DNA of 64,000 bases. Source: Coriaria nepalensis (lineage: Eukaryota; Streptophyta; Magnoliopsida; Cucurbitales; Coriariaceae). Below the pieces are notes generated by a model, which saw only the letters and a program-made list of their open reading frames with translations, did no database searches and was not told the origin of the DNA. Every line of letters begins with the position of its first letter. Positions within the stretch are counted from its first letter, which is position 1. The stretch lies in NCBI GenBank assembly GCA_027186245.1, contig CP114495.1:7021001-7085000 (forward strand). Direction: 5' to 3'. A program made the position numbers and the translations under genes. Below, one piece after another: positions 1 through 10,954 of this stretch.

Positions 1-111
1 GAAAGCCTAAATTGGGTCAGGTGGGTTGAAGAGGACAAATGTTCAGTAAGGATAAAATAGTAAAATACTCGTGTTAAATAATTTCTCTTTCTTTCTTTCT
101 ATAGTTAAAAT

Positions 112-1027
112 TAGAAGTGTCAAAACGGGTCACCCGGCCTTTTCAGGGCTTTTTATTATTCAGGATCGAGCGATCCAACACAAAAAAATAGGTCGAGTCG
201 GCTCGGTCCGAAAAAATGGGCCGGGCCGACTCGACACGGAAAGAAAATGGGTCAAGCCAGAGCTGGGTTGGGCTTGGCCGATTTTGAAAATGTATGTCTG
301 AGCCCGGCCTGAAAAACTCTTTGAGTTTATCCCAGGCTCATCCGGGTTTAAAATGGGTCGGGTTCGACCAGGCCTAAAATTGGTCCGGCCCGGAAAACCC
401 TTTAAGTTTATCCTAAGCCCATCCGGACTTAAAATGGGTCGGGTTCGACCGAGCTTTACCGGGCCTAAAATAGGTCCGACTCTTTTTAAATAAAATATTC
501 ATAATAAATTATTATTAAAATAAACGAGATTATTTGAGATTAAAGAATAATGATAAGAGATTGAGATTAATAATAAAAAAACTATGGATTATAGAAGAAC
601 GAAGATTAATTATAAATTAGATTATTAGAAGATTAGATAAGAGATTGAGAGAGAATGTGTGTGTGATAAAATGTGAGAAAAAATTATAATGAAAAAGTGA
701 ATATTTATAAAAAAAATTCGAGTGGAGGAAAAATTTAAAAATTATTTTTATAAAGGAGGTAAAATAAAAAAAAAATTAACAAATTTTTTTTTTTAATTTC
801 TTCAGATAGGGTCCAACCGGGTCAGGCTCAGCATGGCCCAGCCATGCTTGTATGCCGGGCTAGGCTGGGTCGGGCCTCCGGACTTGGAAATTTGTCCAAG
901 TCCGGGCTCATATCTGGGCCGGGCTTGACCCGGCCCATATAAAAACGGGTTGGGCTAGGCATAGGACCAAATTTTTCTCCCGGGTTACGGGCCGGACCAA
1001 AAAATTCGGCCCATTTTGACACCTCTA
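112..1027. mobile_element. hAT-type non-autonomous element, GC-rich arms
   Basis: Near-matching terminal inverted repeats of 18 bp lie at 112-129 (tagaagtgtcaaaacggg) and 1010-1027 (reverse complement tagaggtgtcaaaatggg), differing at two positions. The flanking 8-mers gttaaaat (104-111) and attagaat (1028-1035) agree at 6 of 8 positions, as expected of an aged hAT target duplication. The arms (about 120-480 and 800-1020) are full of GGGCC/GGCCCG-like motifs that can pair with each other, and the centre (480-800) is very AT-rich. No transposase is encoded, and the short ORFs in the arms are composition artefacts. A perfect direct repeat aattagaa at 109-116 and 1027-1034 gives an alternative boundary, but it arises partly from a local palindrome. 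Confidence 0.7.
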
Positions 1028-1035
1028 ATTAGAAT

Positions 1036-2179
1036 GCATCGGTTATTTGTTACTAGCATGTAATGTTAGCATAAATCGCCGGTTCCAAAAAGAACACATT
1101 TTTTTTTCCTTATAAACAATTGAAACGCAAACGTTCCTTAACGACCGTTTAGTGAAACGCAGGTTTAAGAAAGTCAACTAAATGAATTTGATTAATGAGG
1201 TCCAGAGAAGGCCCGGCTCGTTGTCAGAAGTTTAGCAACTCTTGATCGTACGTCTAGATTTATAATGTCTGCATGCGCATGTCTCAAAATGGCTCCTCCA
1301 CTTCTCAACAGATCGCACAAAATTGGGCCCTTATGAAGAAGCTTCAATCTTCTTCGAAACAAAAAAAGAAGAAAAAAAAAATATATATATATATATATCA
1401 TGGAGTAGGATCCAACTTGGATTGTAGGACAAATAGGATAGTAGCTGCTGCATGCACATGAGCTCTGACCAAACCATGAATGATTGTGCCTTGAATCTAG
1501 AGCACATGACAGTGTTTCTAAGTCCAAGGCTGGCCCATTGACATGCTTGCTTGTTCCTCTAACCTTGCCATTTGTGTTTATATAAGCTTGTGAGTACTTT
1601 TAGAAGAATTCTTCTTTTATCTAAGATGTAATTTTTAAAAAAATATTTATCTAATAATTAAATTATATAATTAAATTACATATATTTATAATGTACAAAT
1701 TATAAGTAACTTAGAAACTCAACTAAAGTACTAAACTACAAATTTCGATGATTAATGAAACAAATTGAGTATGGCCAGAAAAATATCTCACTCACGATAT
1801 TACAAGAGCGTTCCGTGCACTCACGTGGAGACTGGGGAATGCCTTCCAACATTTGCAATAACCAAGGACCTTAAGATTCCCACTATAAAAAAAAGGAGGA
1901 TCTAGTTAACGATGTACACGTGGCAAGATACTTATGCCTTTTGCTTTGCACAAAGGAAATAGGATAAAATCTGTCGACCTTACAAGATTATTGTGGAAGT
2001 CAATTTATTATCCGGCAGTCGGCAGGACGGTGTCGGATTTCAAACTGCAACTTCCAACTAAAAATGAAACTAACAACGATTGCGATAAATGCTACTTGTT
2101 TACGGTTTCCACGTGTTCATGATGGCACAAACTTCAAATTATACAACTTCAAAAGAAAAGGTTGAGCATGAGATGAGTA
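1036..2179. other. Intergenic, no gene seen
   Basis: No coding or RNA gene could be supported. A short (AT)n tract follows an A-rich stretch at about 1360-1398. The remaining small ORFs show no recognisable family and no splice-compatible neighbours. Confidence 0.5.
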
Positions 2180-2850
2180 ACCACACAAAACACTATCTTT
2201 TGTTCAATTTCAAATTATGAGAATTCAACTCCACCACAACTTAGAAGTACCTGAAGAAAGACCACTTCTAAACAACAATCTTCTTCACACCAACATATTT
2301 CTAGTAGTACAAGCTAAGTTACCCAAAGTAGTAGAAGCGGAATGAAACTTTACTACCGTAGGATGAAAATCAAGCCCAGTAATAGCTACCAATGCTTTCC
2401 AAAGCCATTTTAATAGAAAACAAACTATCTCTACTAGGTAACTAAATCATCTTATTAAACTCAAGAACATAAAACAGGAAAACCATCCTTAAATCTGATG
2501 AATCTTATCATCATATGAAGTAAAGATCATAACACTCTCTAGCATCCAAACGATCCTTCAAACAAGTTAAGGAACAAGAATCTTGAAAAGAATAGGGCAA
2601 AATACCATGACTCTAATTATCATTTCAAATTCTCATCCCCCACATTCCAATGACAAAAAGTGTAAGAAAATCTCCTTAACATAATAATAACCTTCCAAAT
2701 TTTAAAACTATTAGAACAATCCATCCAAAAAGCAATAGAAAGAAACTTAGTATACCACTTTCTCATTAAATCACACTATATAGAATTACCATGAACAAGA
2801 TTCCAGATTCTCTTGGGAGAGAAAACCATTGTTCATATCCCCAACTTCCT
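2180..2850 (-). mobile_element. Probable LINE retrotransposon relic (3' part of ORF2)
   Basis: Reading the minus strand around 2750-2620 gives a stretch containing IWKVIIMLRR and HWNVGDEN. This resembles the part of plant LINE reverse transcriptases after the RT domain, where a W-K-x-I-x-x-x-R block precedes a W-x-V-G-(D/N)-G motif and the zf-RVT domain. The frame breaks repeatedly on both sides and no RT catalytic motif or poly(A) tail was found. It is a decayed fragment at best, and the match rests on a short motif. Confidence 0.35.
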
Positions 2851-4227
2851 TCTTGGTACAAATAGAAGAAGACCAAACAATTTATTCAACGTCTCTTATG
2901 ATCATTTTCATTACAACTCCAAAAACATTTTGCCATCATGAATTTAAGATCATTGAAAACTTTTTTTAGAACACAACAAGAAGCTAATAAATTAATACGA
3001 AAGACAGGAAGAAAGAAAGAACATGCTTAATTAGTTTTTTTTTTTAAAAAGCTTTAATTTATTAGATAATAAATCTAAATAAGAAGCTACCTTAATATAA
3101 CCAGGAGCTATAGGAACATCGAAATAGACACAAGATAAATCCCCTCTCTAAACACTCGTAACTCTAGAAATCAAATTCCTTATAGCCAAAGAAAAATTAT
3201 TATGAACATAGGAATCACTCTTGGCTATACTCTGATTGACCAGAAGCAACCTAAGCAACCTTATACTTGAAAAATTCTGATTACAAAAAGTAAGAATAAT
3301 TATTACACTTAGTAAGTGCTAATTAATTAGATTAAATTATGTCTTAAAAATTATAAAAAGAAAAAGACAAAGAAGGATTTACTATATCTTTTTCTTTGTG
3401 TTTGATTCTACGTTGGAAATAATTACAAATAGGATCAAACGGTATATATTTAACATTCTATTAACAAACTTACGTAAAATTTTGTACATTTAGCTACTCT
3501 GCCTTTCCAAACATCAGAAGGGTTGGAACAAAACAACAAAGATAATACTATTTGAAGTTGTTTTGATATAAAAATATATCAAAGTACTTAGCTATAAATC
3601 AGTGTTTTTTTTTTTTGTTTTTTTTTTACATATATATAAATCGGTGCTATTAATATTTTTATTGAGAAATTCTTATATGAATACGATTTATATATTATTC
3701 TTGAAGATTAATAAATGATATTATATCATTCAGCACAGTCAAATATACGTTGTACGTTTTCATCCGTCAAACTACGAAAATACTGTATGAATCATAAAAT
3801 TTCTCATTTCTATATTCCACTTGTGAGAAAAATATTTAAATCAATAATGAAATTAATTAGTAAATGAAGTTTAATTGGTTTAATCTATATTTTAAACATC
3901 TTTTAATAAAATGAATATAAATAATTATAAAAAATAAATAATTTTATCATTATAAGAAAAGTGGTTTCACTTTCTACATTTTTCATTCAAAATTTGAGAC
4001 CACACTAGCTAGCACACGCATTATTACGACATGTTGATACTATTAGAGAAGGTGCTTGACTATTATAACTTATAACTAGTTTAGAGGCGGTGGTGGGAAT
4101 CTAAAACGTGGCACTGTGTTGTGGAAGAAATCACTATTAAAGTCTTGACAAACAATTTTGTATCTATATTCAAAAGTTTCACGGGTGGTCTGCTAACAAG
4201 TGATAATCATCCTCCACTCACCAACAT
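2851..4227. other. Intergenic, AT-rich
   Basis: Nothing coding was recognised. There are T-runs and short TA repeats at about 3605-3640. The last 250 bases are presumably the promoter of the glycine-rich protein gene that follows. Confidence 0.5.
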
Positions 4228-4235
4228 TATAAATA
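4228..4235 (+). promoter_or_regulatory. TATA box of the glycine-rich protein gene
   Basis: The octamer tataaata lies 108 bases upstream of the ATG at 4343. Transcription starting about 30 bases downstream, near 4260, would leave a 5' UTR of roughly 80 bases. This argues against the in-frame upstream extension of the ORF being translated, because that extension begins before the TATA box. Confidence 0.6.
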
Positions 4236-4342
4236 CCCCACTTATTTTTCATGCACTACAACCCACTATACGCCACATTGACATTACTATCACAACCTTA
4301 GCTTATCTTGCATTAATCACAGTCGCATCAAAGACAAAAGAG

Positions 4343-4834
4343 ATGTACAATATTGCTCCTTTCATTTTTCTCTTTCTGATCATTGCAACATCCTCAGCAA
4401 ATAGTCGGCCAGTTGGTGAAGCAAAGGTGGACTCTGCGGCGGATATGTCTTCTGAACCTAACGGTGGGACGGGAAGTACTACCCCCAGTGGTGCTACTGG
4501 CTCGGGGCATGGTCCAAACTGGGACTATAGCTGGGGTTGGGGTTCAAGCCCAGGAAGTGGATGGGGTTATGGGTCGGGCTCCGGGCGATCGGCTAATGGG
4601 TTTGGAAGGGGTTATGGGTATGGTTCAGGATCAGGATCAGGATCAGGGTCGGGTTCCGGTTCGGGATCAGGGTATGGGAGTGGAAGTGGTGGTGCTCATG
4701 GTGGTGGGTTTGGATCTGGCACTGGTAATTCAGGTGGCGGGAGTGGCGGGGAAGGTGGTGGAAGTGGTGGTTCAGCTGGGAATCTCAATCACTCGCCATC
4801 TGATAGTAGCAGGAACAGAAACACTCATGGCTGA
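4343..4834 (+). CDS. Small secreted glycine-rich protein (GRP)
   Basis: A single-exon ORF encodes 163 residues. The ATG at 4343 is the first after a good TATA box. Residues 1-20 (MYNIAPFIFLFLIIATSSAN) form a typical signal peptide, with likely cleavage after Ala19 or nearby. After an acidic, Ser/Thr-rich spacer (about 25-55), the protein becomes Gly/Ser/Tyr/Trp-rich, with GYGSGSG-type repeats (about 70-115), a Gly-Gly-Ser tract (about 118-145) and a polar Ser/Asn/Arg tail. Glycine-rich proteins with signal peptides are usually cell-wall structural or stress/defence-related apoplastic proteins. The sequence does not say which applies here. The GSGSGS block is coded by a (ggatca/ggttcg) micro-repeat and is probably length-variable. 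The ORF in the +1 frame over the same DNA is a shadow. The class is clear; the specific function is unknown. Confidence 0.75.
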   Translation: MYNIAPFIFLFLIIATSSANSRPVGEAKVDSAADMSSEPNGGTGSTTPSGATGSGHGPNWDYSWGWGSSPGSGWGYGSGSGRSANGFGRGYGYGSGSGSGSGSGSGSGSGYGSGSGGAHGGGFGSGTGNSGGGSGGEGGGSGGSAGNLNHSPSDSSRNRNTHG

Positions 4835-4855
4835 ATTAATATATGTATGTTGATT

Positions 4856-5816
4856 TGCAGCTTGGAGCAATGTGATCGAGATCAAGTATGTAGTATGTAT
4901 TTCTGAAATATATATATAAGAGTATCTATATTTAGATATGATATTATGGTGTTATAATATATGTGAGTAATGAATGAGCTATATATATTTAGGTGTGTAA
5001 AAGCTATTCCTATTTGTGTAAGCTTATTTCTATGCTATGTTTGAATTATATAATAACCAATGTATATATATATATATATCAAATATGTGTAGGAATGACA
5101 AAAATTCTTAATTTGACAAAACTCAAATTTTTGACAAAAGTAGTATTTTGAAATTCAATTTTAATAAATTATATTAATTATTTCAACAAGTTTATCTAAA
5201 TTATATATCATTTGGAATCTTCAGATTCGATTTCATCTGGGATTTAAATAAAGATCGAATAAGGAAATCTAGAAGAAATCTAAATTTAGTAATATGAAAA
5301 CCTTATTTCAAGCATGAATTTAGTTTATCCAATTAAAAATTTTAAAATATTTTCAGTGAAGATTGATGAAGGTGGCATTATGTAGAAATAGAAAATTAAT
5401 TTGAAAAATAAATTGGTTTAAAAATATGAAAATAAAATTATGGAACTAAAATATATATATAGTAAAACTTCGATTAAATAATAATTTATTTAGTTCAAAT
5501 GTAAAAACAATATGTTAAATTTTCTTAATAATTTAAATATTTTATTAAATTAATAAACTTTTTTAATCTAATAATATTAATTCATCCATATTTTACTGTA
5601 TATATTTAAAGTAAGTTTTATAATCTTATAATTTTTTTAGGAAATTAGAATTAATTATAACTAAAATTTTAAAATAAAATATTTATTACGATTTCATAAT
5701 TTTAAAGTGTTCATTATATATATTACGTTGAATTTCATCCTAATCTCCCCCATAACAATCTCATATCTGTACAATAATCTGGGATCCAAAATTTTGACAA
5801 CAGTGGCAGCCAAACC
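4856..5816. other. Intergenic, AT-rich
   Basis: This holds the 3' flank of the GRP gene and AT-rich spacer, with a (TA)n tract at about 5062-5078. No gene was seen. Confidence 0.5.
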
Positions 5817-5906
5817 GGCCCAATTGGTTATCTAACAACCAAACAAGCAGGCCCAATTCATAAAAATGTCCACAGAAAACCCTAAAATGCTTCTTCCCCT
5901 ATAAAT
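5817..5906 (+). promoter_or_regulatory. Plant snoRNA-type Pol II promoter: two Site II boxes, telo box, TATA
   Basis: Two ggcccaatt Site II elements (5817-5825 and 5850-5858) are followed by a telo box aaaccctaa (5877-5885) and a TATA box tataaat (5900-5906). Site II plus telo box is the known promoter signature of plant snoRNA and ribosomal-protein genes. No protein gene starts downstream, but a C/D-box snoRNA lies about 200 bases away, so this is most likely its promoter, with the transcript starting near 5930. Confidence 0.7.
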
Positions 5907-6110
5907 TCTCAGACTAAACACATCCATTCTCTTCTACCTTACTACACGAGCCAGCCTCCCCAATTTTTGTTATTTTTCTGTGACTCTTGTTTTTCCTCGA
6001 AGAAGATAAGATAGCCTGAGCAGAGTATCTCTTCACACATGCATTTTCTTGTTCAATCCTTTTGTTCTTCTTCTTACGGCATTGTAATCATGGTCTGTGT
6101 CCTTACTATC

Positions 6111-6199
6111 GGCCGGTGATGACCCGAGAAATATTGCCTACATTGTCTGATATCTTGAATTAGATAATGAATGTCTCTACTATATATTCTCTGAGGCCT
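6111..6199 (+). ncRNA. C/D-box snoRNA, predicted 25S rRNA 2'-O-methylation guide
   Basis: All four boxes are present in order: C box gtgatga (6116-6122), D' ctga (6147-6150), C'-like ataatga (6164-6170) and D box ctga (6191-6194). The ends form a short terminal stem, ggcc at 6111-6114 with ggcc at 6195-6198. Directly upstream of D', the 13 bases ttgcctacattgt are complementary to the conserved 25S rRNA segment acaatgtaggcaa, recalled from rRNA and not aligned here. By the D-box plus five rule this would methylate the U of ACAAU. I recognise no target for the D-box guide (about 6178-6190). The RNA would be processed from a precursor started at the promoter 5817-5906. I do not assign a snoRNA name. 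Confidence 0.75.
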
Positions 6200-8589
6200 C
6201 CCTTTCATTTGCTTTTTCATTATGAGAAGTCCAATGCCTTGCCATTTCACCTTCTCTTCATTTATCTTTTAGTTTTCTTTTCCTTTTCTTTATTAACAAA
6301 TTGAATCTATCTTTTTGGATTTTAACTAATAATTTGGCACGTTATTTAATTAATAACATTTTATAAAAGCTCCAACCCGTAACTTAGGTATTTTTAGATC
6401 AAGTTTCAAATGAATCTAGATGAATACGGATCCACATATAGAAGGATGATCAACAGTGATTTGAGATCCAAATTGATATATTATATTTTTATTTGGCCGG
6501 ATCAGATTCATTCGATTAAGATTATATCGGATATTTGATTTGATTAAATCTAATTATTTTTTTTAATATAAATTATTTTAAATTAATTCTTTTTTAAGAT
6601 TTTCTTTTTCTTTTTCCGTATTGCTTTTAAAGAATAAATATTCTTTTTCATTTCAAACATTTTATTTATGAATTTTTATTAAATTTAATTAAATAACTCT
6701 CAACTCTTTTTTTCTTTTTACTTTTATATTAAATTTTCTTTAAGATACACTTTTTCATTTATTTATTTTCTCATCTAATTTTTCATTTTTATTTTTTCTT
6801 AATAAAGTAATTGCTTAATTAAATTATGAAAAAATATTTTAAAATTTTCATTTATTTTGTTAATTATGTTAATTATATTTTTTCTTTAATAAATTTCTAT
6901 TTATTATTTTCTCAAATAAAATTTTTAATTAATTATTTTTTAAATGATAGTCGACTTTTTTATTAAATATTTATATATATATATATATTAAAAGATACAA
7001 TTTTCAATTAAACGTATTAATATTTTCTTATAATATTTGATACTACATAATACAAATTAAGTCATCTGTAAAAAAAATTCTAAAAAAAAAATATTTACAA
7101 TTATATATTACTTATCTTATACGTCATATGCATTTACAATTATTTTGTAAGTTATATATGTGCTTGTTTAGCGAAAGCTCATGTCTTACGTTTCATGGTA
7201 TATGCACTAAGGGATAAACAATTGATTAAGTTACCTTGATAATTTGTTGAGAAAATGCGATGATAGGGTCAAATATAGTGGTACCAAGACTATAACAATA
7301 CTGTAAACTTCCCTTTTAACATGGTAAAAAGTGATTGTTAGATATATTGTAGTACATAGCTAAGGCATGGCCAATGTTTTGAAAAACCCCCTTTTTATAA
7401 TAAAAGTTTTAAAATGATTTTTGAAACTAATTCTTTAATAATAAAAAAATATATATAATTAAAAAGGAAAGGTTTATTAATAGTGTAATGATCCGAACAA
7501 CAAAGATCGTTACAACTTCATTAGATACTATCGTAGTGTAGACAATCCTGATTATTGTTAGAGGACTATGGTAGTAACAACAAAAAGATTAGTCCTAAAG
7601 TGGACAGAATCCCAGCGTTGTAGAGAGAATCCTTTATTCATGTATTCAAGATTACGAGTCAAGTCCGACAATATTATAAAGTCATCCATAAAATAAGATT
7701 TACAATTATATAAATATAACTTTTATAATTTACGATTTACATTTCAAAACTTTTTTTTTCTTAACTAGGATTCATTTTCAAAATTTTGCAAGACTAGGAG
7801 TTACATTATTTATATAAAAAGTGATAATATGTAGAAGTGGCGAAATGAGTTTGACCGACCTATTTTAAGTTTGGCCCTACTTATATATGAGCTTAAATGA
7901 GCCGGCAATTTATATATACATATATAATAAAATTTAATAAATTAATATTGTTGTAATTAAAAAAATCTATTAATTTAAAATAATATTTTAATAAATAAAT
8001 CTAATTTCGGATTAGATAGTCATATAACAATATAGAATCCTCATGATGGCATGATAAGATAAGAGACATATTGTGATGGTGATGAATTGAAATGCAATGT
8101 GTTTTTAATGTTGGTACTACTGGATCTTTTGCAATGTTGGTGATGAGTTTTACATATAAGCAAAACCATTCATCCAAATGAGGTTGTTACTAGGCTATCA
8201 AGCTTGCTCGAGTGGCAAGTAACCACTTCTTTTTGCGCGAGCTTCTTCCACGTTTGGCTAATTTCTGTGTTAGCATTTTGTAACTTCCCTTAATTCTAGG
8301 CATGTTGTGGTCAAATGTGGTCGTTATTTGGTGTAGGTTCATTCCTTGTGTGCCAATCTTTCCTCTATTTGGCCAAAAACTTATTTCCTTGATTTTAGCA
8401 GCTTAAGCTATTCTTCCTCCTTCATTTTCTTGGTGAAACTGATACTCTCCATATTTCATGCCAATATTCTGAAGGATGACTTGGTTAGATGTTTGGCATT
8501 CGACTAACGCAATGCAACATTGGCCGAGTTTTTTTTTTTTTTTTCAAGTATAATAACAATTACTTGTCTTGTGTTAAAATCTTAATTTT
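6200..8589. other. Long AT-rich intergenic stretch
   Basis: No gene was found. 6540-7140 is extremely AT-rich low-complexity sequence with a (TA)n run near 6972-6988. Around 7838-7910 a short GC-richer patch (aagtggcgaaatgag, then ggccctac and gagccggc) resembles an eroded end of the hAT-type family seen at 112-1027. 8160-8480 may be the distal part of the copia relic that follows, but I could not read it. Confidence 0.45.
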
Positions 8590-9600
8590 GGCATCAACAC
8601 ATCAAAAATCATTCTTTTACAAATCTCTTTATTCTCTCAATAAAGATATGACCCAACTTTTTGTGCCACAAAATAGAAGATTTGTTATCAATATTTTACT
8701 TAACACTAATATTACTATGCAAGTTTAACAAATTTAAATTTTGAAAATAATTTAAATAAAGTCTAAAATGATCATTATTAATAAAACAATATCCTACAAT
8801 ATCGTAGTCTTGAAACAAATAAAAGAAACTACTAGAAAAAAAATTCAATACCTAACCTTATCATAAAAGTTTTGAAATTGAAATAAGATTCTTAATAAAA
8901 AATGGTACATAAAAAGTTCTTTCTAAATTCCAAATGAAACAAGAACTGAGAATTAATATATTTATCCCAATCGACTCCACATGTGAATGCTCTGTTTCTT
9001 GAATATATGTAGCATTGACTTTCCATGATAATAGCAACATAGATTCACTAAGGATCTTGAGAAAGACGACATAAATTAGATTCAAAACACACTAAAGAAC
9101 TTATATTACTTTTATTTTTTAGCCACTTCTTATACTTGATGGTAGTTTTTCATATGCGCTTTCATCTTCTTGTAGAAGAAATACTTGATGGTAGTTTTTC
9201 TAACTTGATTAAGTTATCCCTTTCCTTTATTGGCCAATTTCCTTGAATGAGCTACCACATTAGCACTTTCAATATTTTATTCCTTCAATCTATGCTTCTT
9301 TTACACACGCATGGTCAAAAGTTCATTAACTGACCACTCTTCCTTATACGTCTTATAGGATATATGAAAAGTTTCTTATTCAGATAGAAGTGAGTTAAGA
9401 ATCAATTGTACTAGAAAAGACTCACAAATCTCAACCTTAAAGAGTCTTTTGTTGGGCCACTATATCCCTCATCTTAATGATCACACACACACCTGTAGTG
9501 CCAATGTGCTTCTTGGATGACAATTCCTTCATCAGAGTGCTGGCGAAAGTGTTATGTGAAGATTCAAATTGTGCCTCCATAAATTACAGGTAATCTATCA
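8590..9600 (-). mobile_element. Degraded Ty1/copia retrotransposon, gag to pre-integrase
   Basis: Minus-strand translation gives copia polyprotein blocks in the right order, broken by stops and frameshifts. At about 9580-9330 is UBN2-type gag (STLMKELSSKKHIG, then INDEL-broken SVNELLTM). At about 9240-9190 is the gag C-terminus. At about 9070-8865 is the region after the protease, ending in YVPFFIKNLISISKL, which matches the family motif YVP..xxNLISVSKL. At about 8700-8610 is the GAG_pre-integrase motif WHKKLGHIS. Integrase, RT and RNase H are missing and I found no LTR pair. This is a dead element fragment. Confidence 0.75.
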
Positions 9601-10770
9601 AACATCAAATATTTTAATTTATAGCATAAATAAGACATGTCATAATCTATAACAATGAGAAAGACTTATCTTGACAAATCTATAAGAGATTTCTACCATT
9701 ATACTATGTCATAATCTATATGAAAAAGAGTTTGTTTCTACCATTATACTACTAGTGCAATTGCCCCAATAAAAAACAAGAGCCTTCGTAAGGTTGTCTT
9801 CATGATCTCTAATGATCATATACCACACTATCAGAAAGACTGTGATGATTGCCAATCTTTTAGCTGTAAAGGGGAGATCTTTCCCATTCTAACCCACTTA
9901 TGATGCAACTGTACAAATTGGTTACGTATTGACTTCTATCATCATACTTTTTACCACACCTAATCTTCCAAATTTTAAGTACAAATTAAACCCTAAGGAC
10001 AATAGCTGTAATAAACCAGTTAAGTCTTTGAAAATTGAAGATTAAGGTCTGCTCAACACTAGATAAGATTTTAACCCAATTACAAATCTTGCACCAATTC
10101 CAAATACAAGTAACCCTAGTACAATGAGTATAAGCCATTTAGATACCTTTCTTCTAAATAATTTCTTAATTTAATTTTATGAGTATATGCTGTAATTTTT
10201 ACAAATGTAATTCAAAATATCTTAAGATATGATTTTTTTTTTCAAAAATATTATAATATATATTTATTATATATCTAAATAAATAAGAATGAATCAAATA
10301 TTTTATTTTTCTCACCCGATTCTCATTATAATTCTTATCGAGAATTTAATCATCGCTTCGTAAATACCTTAAAAAAACAAAATATGACTTATCAAAATGC
10401 AAAGAAAGCATCTATTCTATTTTTTTTTTCTTTTTCAATTTATAACTAATTTTTATATTAAAATAAAAAAATATACAAATAATGTAAAAATTATAATCTA
10501 AATAAAAAAAATATATTACTCAACTCTATCGCTATTTTAATTATTAGATAATTCCTATAAAAAAAAATAATTCAATTGGTCTCGAATTGACCGACTTGTC
10601 GTACTAATAAATCTGTTGTTAGATTTATGATTTTATGATATCCACTAACTAAACTTTGGACTATTGCTGTGGAATCCACCGCCTACTCCTTCCACTCAAT
10701 ATTCCATTTTCTAGCACACAAAAATAAACAGAACAAAATATAACATTAATTTATTAGAAAAATATCAGGA
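9601..10770. other. Intergenic, no gene seen
   Basis: The first part (9600-9960) may be the 5' leader or LTR of the copia relic. It contains a short imperfect duplication (tctaccattatacta near 9693 and 9738). The rest is AT-rich spacer leading into the OR promoter. Confidence 0.4.
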
Positions 10771-10778
10771 CACGTGGC
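10771..10778 (+). promoter_or_regulatory. G-box (cacgtggc) upstream of OR
   Basis: A perfect G-box core CACGTG with the favoured GC flank lies 184 bases before the OR start codon, ahead of a CT-rich Y-patch (10813-10829). G-boxes bind bZIP and bHLH/PIF factors and fit light or ABA control of a carotenoid gene. The regulatory role is inferred. Confidence 0.45.
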
Positions 10779-10954
10779 AATCCACAACGTCGGAATTATT
10801 ACATCAGTACGCCCCCTCTCTCTCTCCCTCAAGTGCTTTCTTCTTCGCTCTCACTTACAGGTCCAGAAGGCAGGGAGCAACGAAACATAACGGAAATTTA
10901 TGTAGCTCTCTGCTATTAAGGTTAGGAGAGAGAAAGCTTCATTGCGATCGGGTT

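Noticed and set aside
71..301. ORF of 76 codons on the plus strand
   Set aside because: It starts with GTG and runs into the GC-rich arm of the hAT-type element. It has no family resemblance and is an effect of composition.
4121..4342. N-terminal extension of the glycine-rich protein
   Set aside because: It begins with GTG, lies upstream of the TATA box, and would bury the signal peptide. The ATG at 4343 is the sensible start.
4383..4853. Second long ORF (156 codons) over the glycine-rich gene
   Set aside because: It is the +1 frame of a repetitive coding region, Val/Gly/Gln-rich without known domains, so a shadow.
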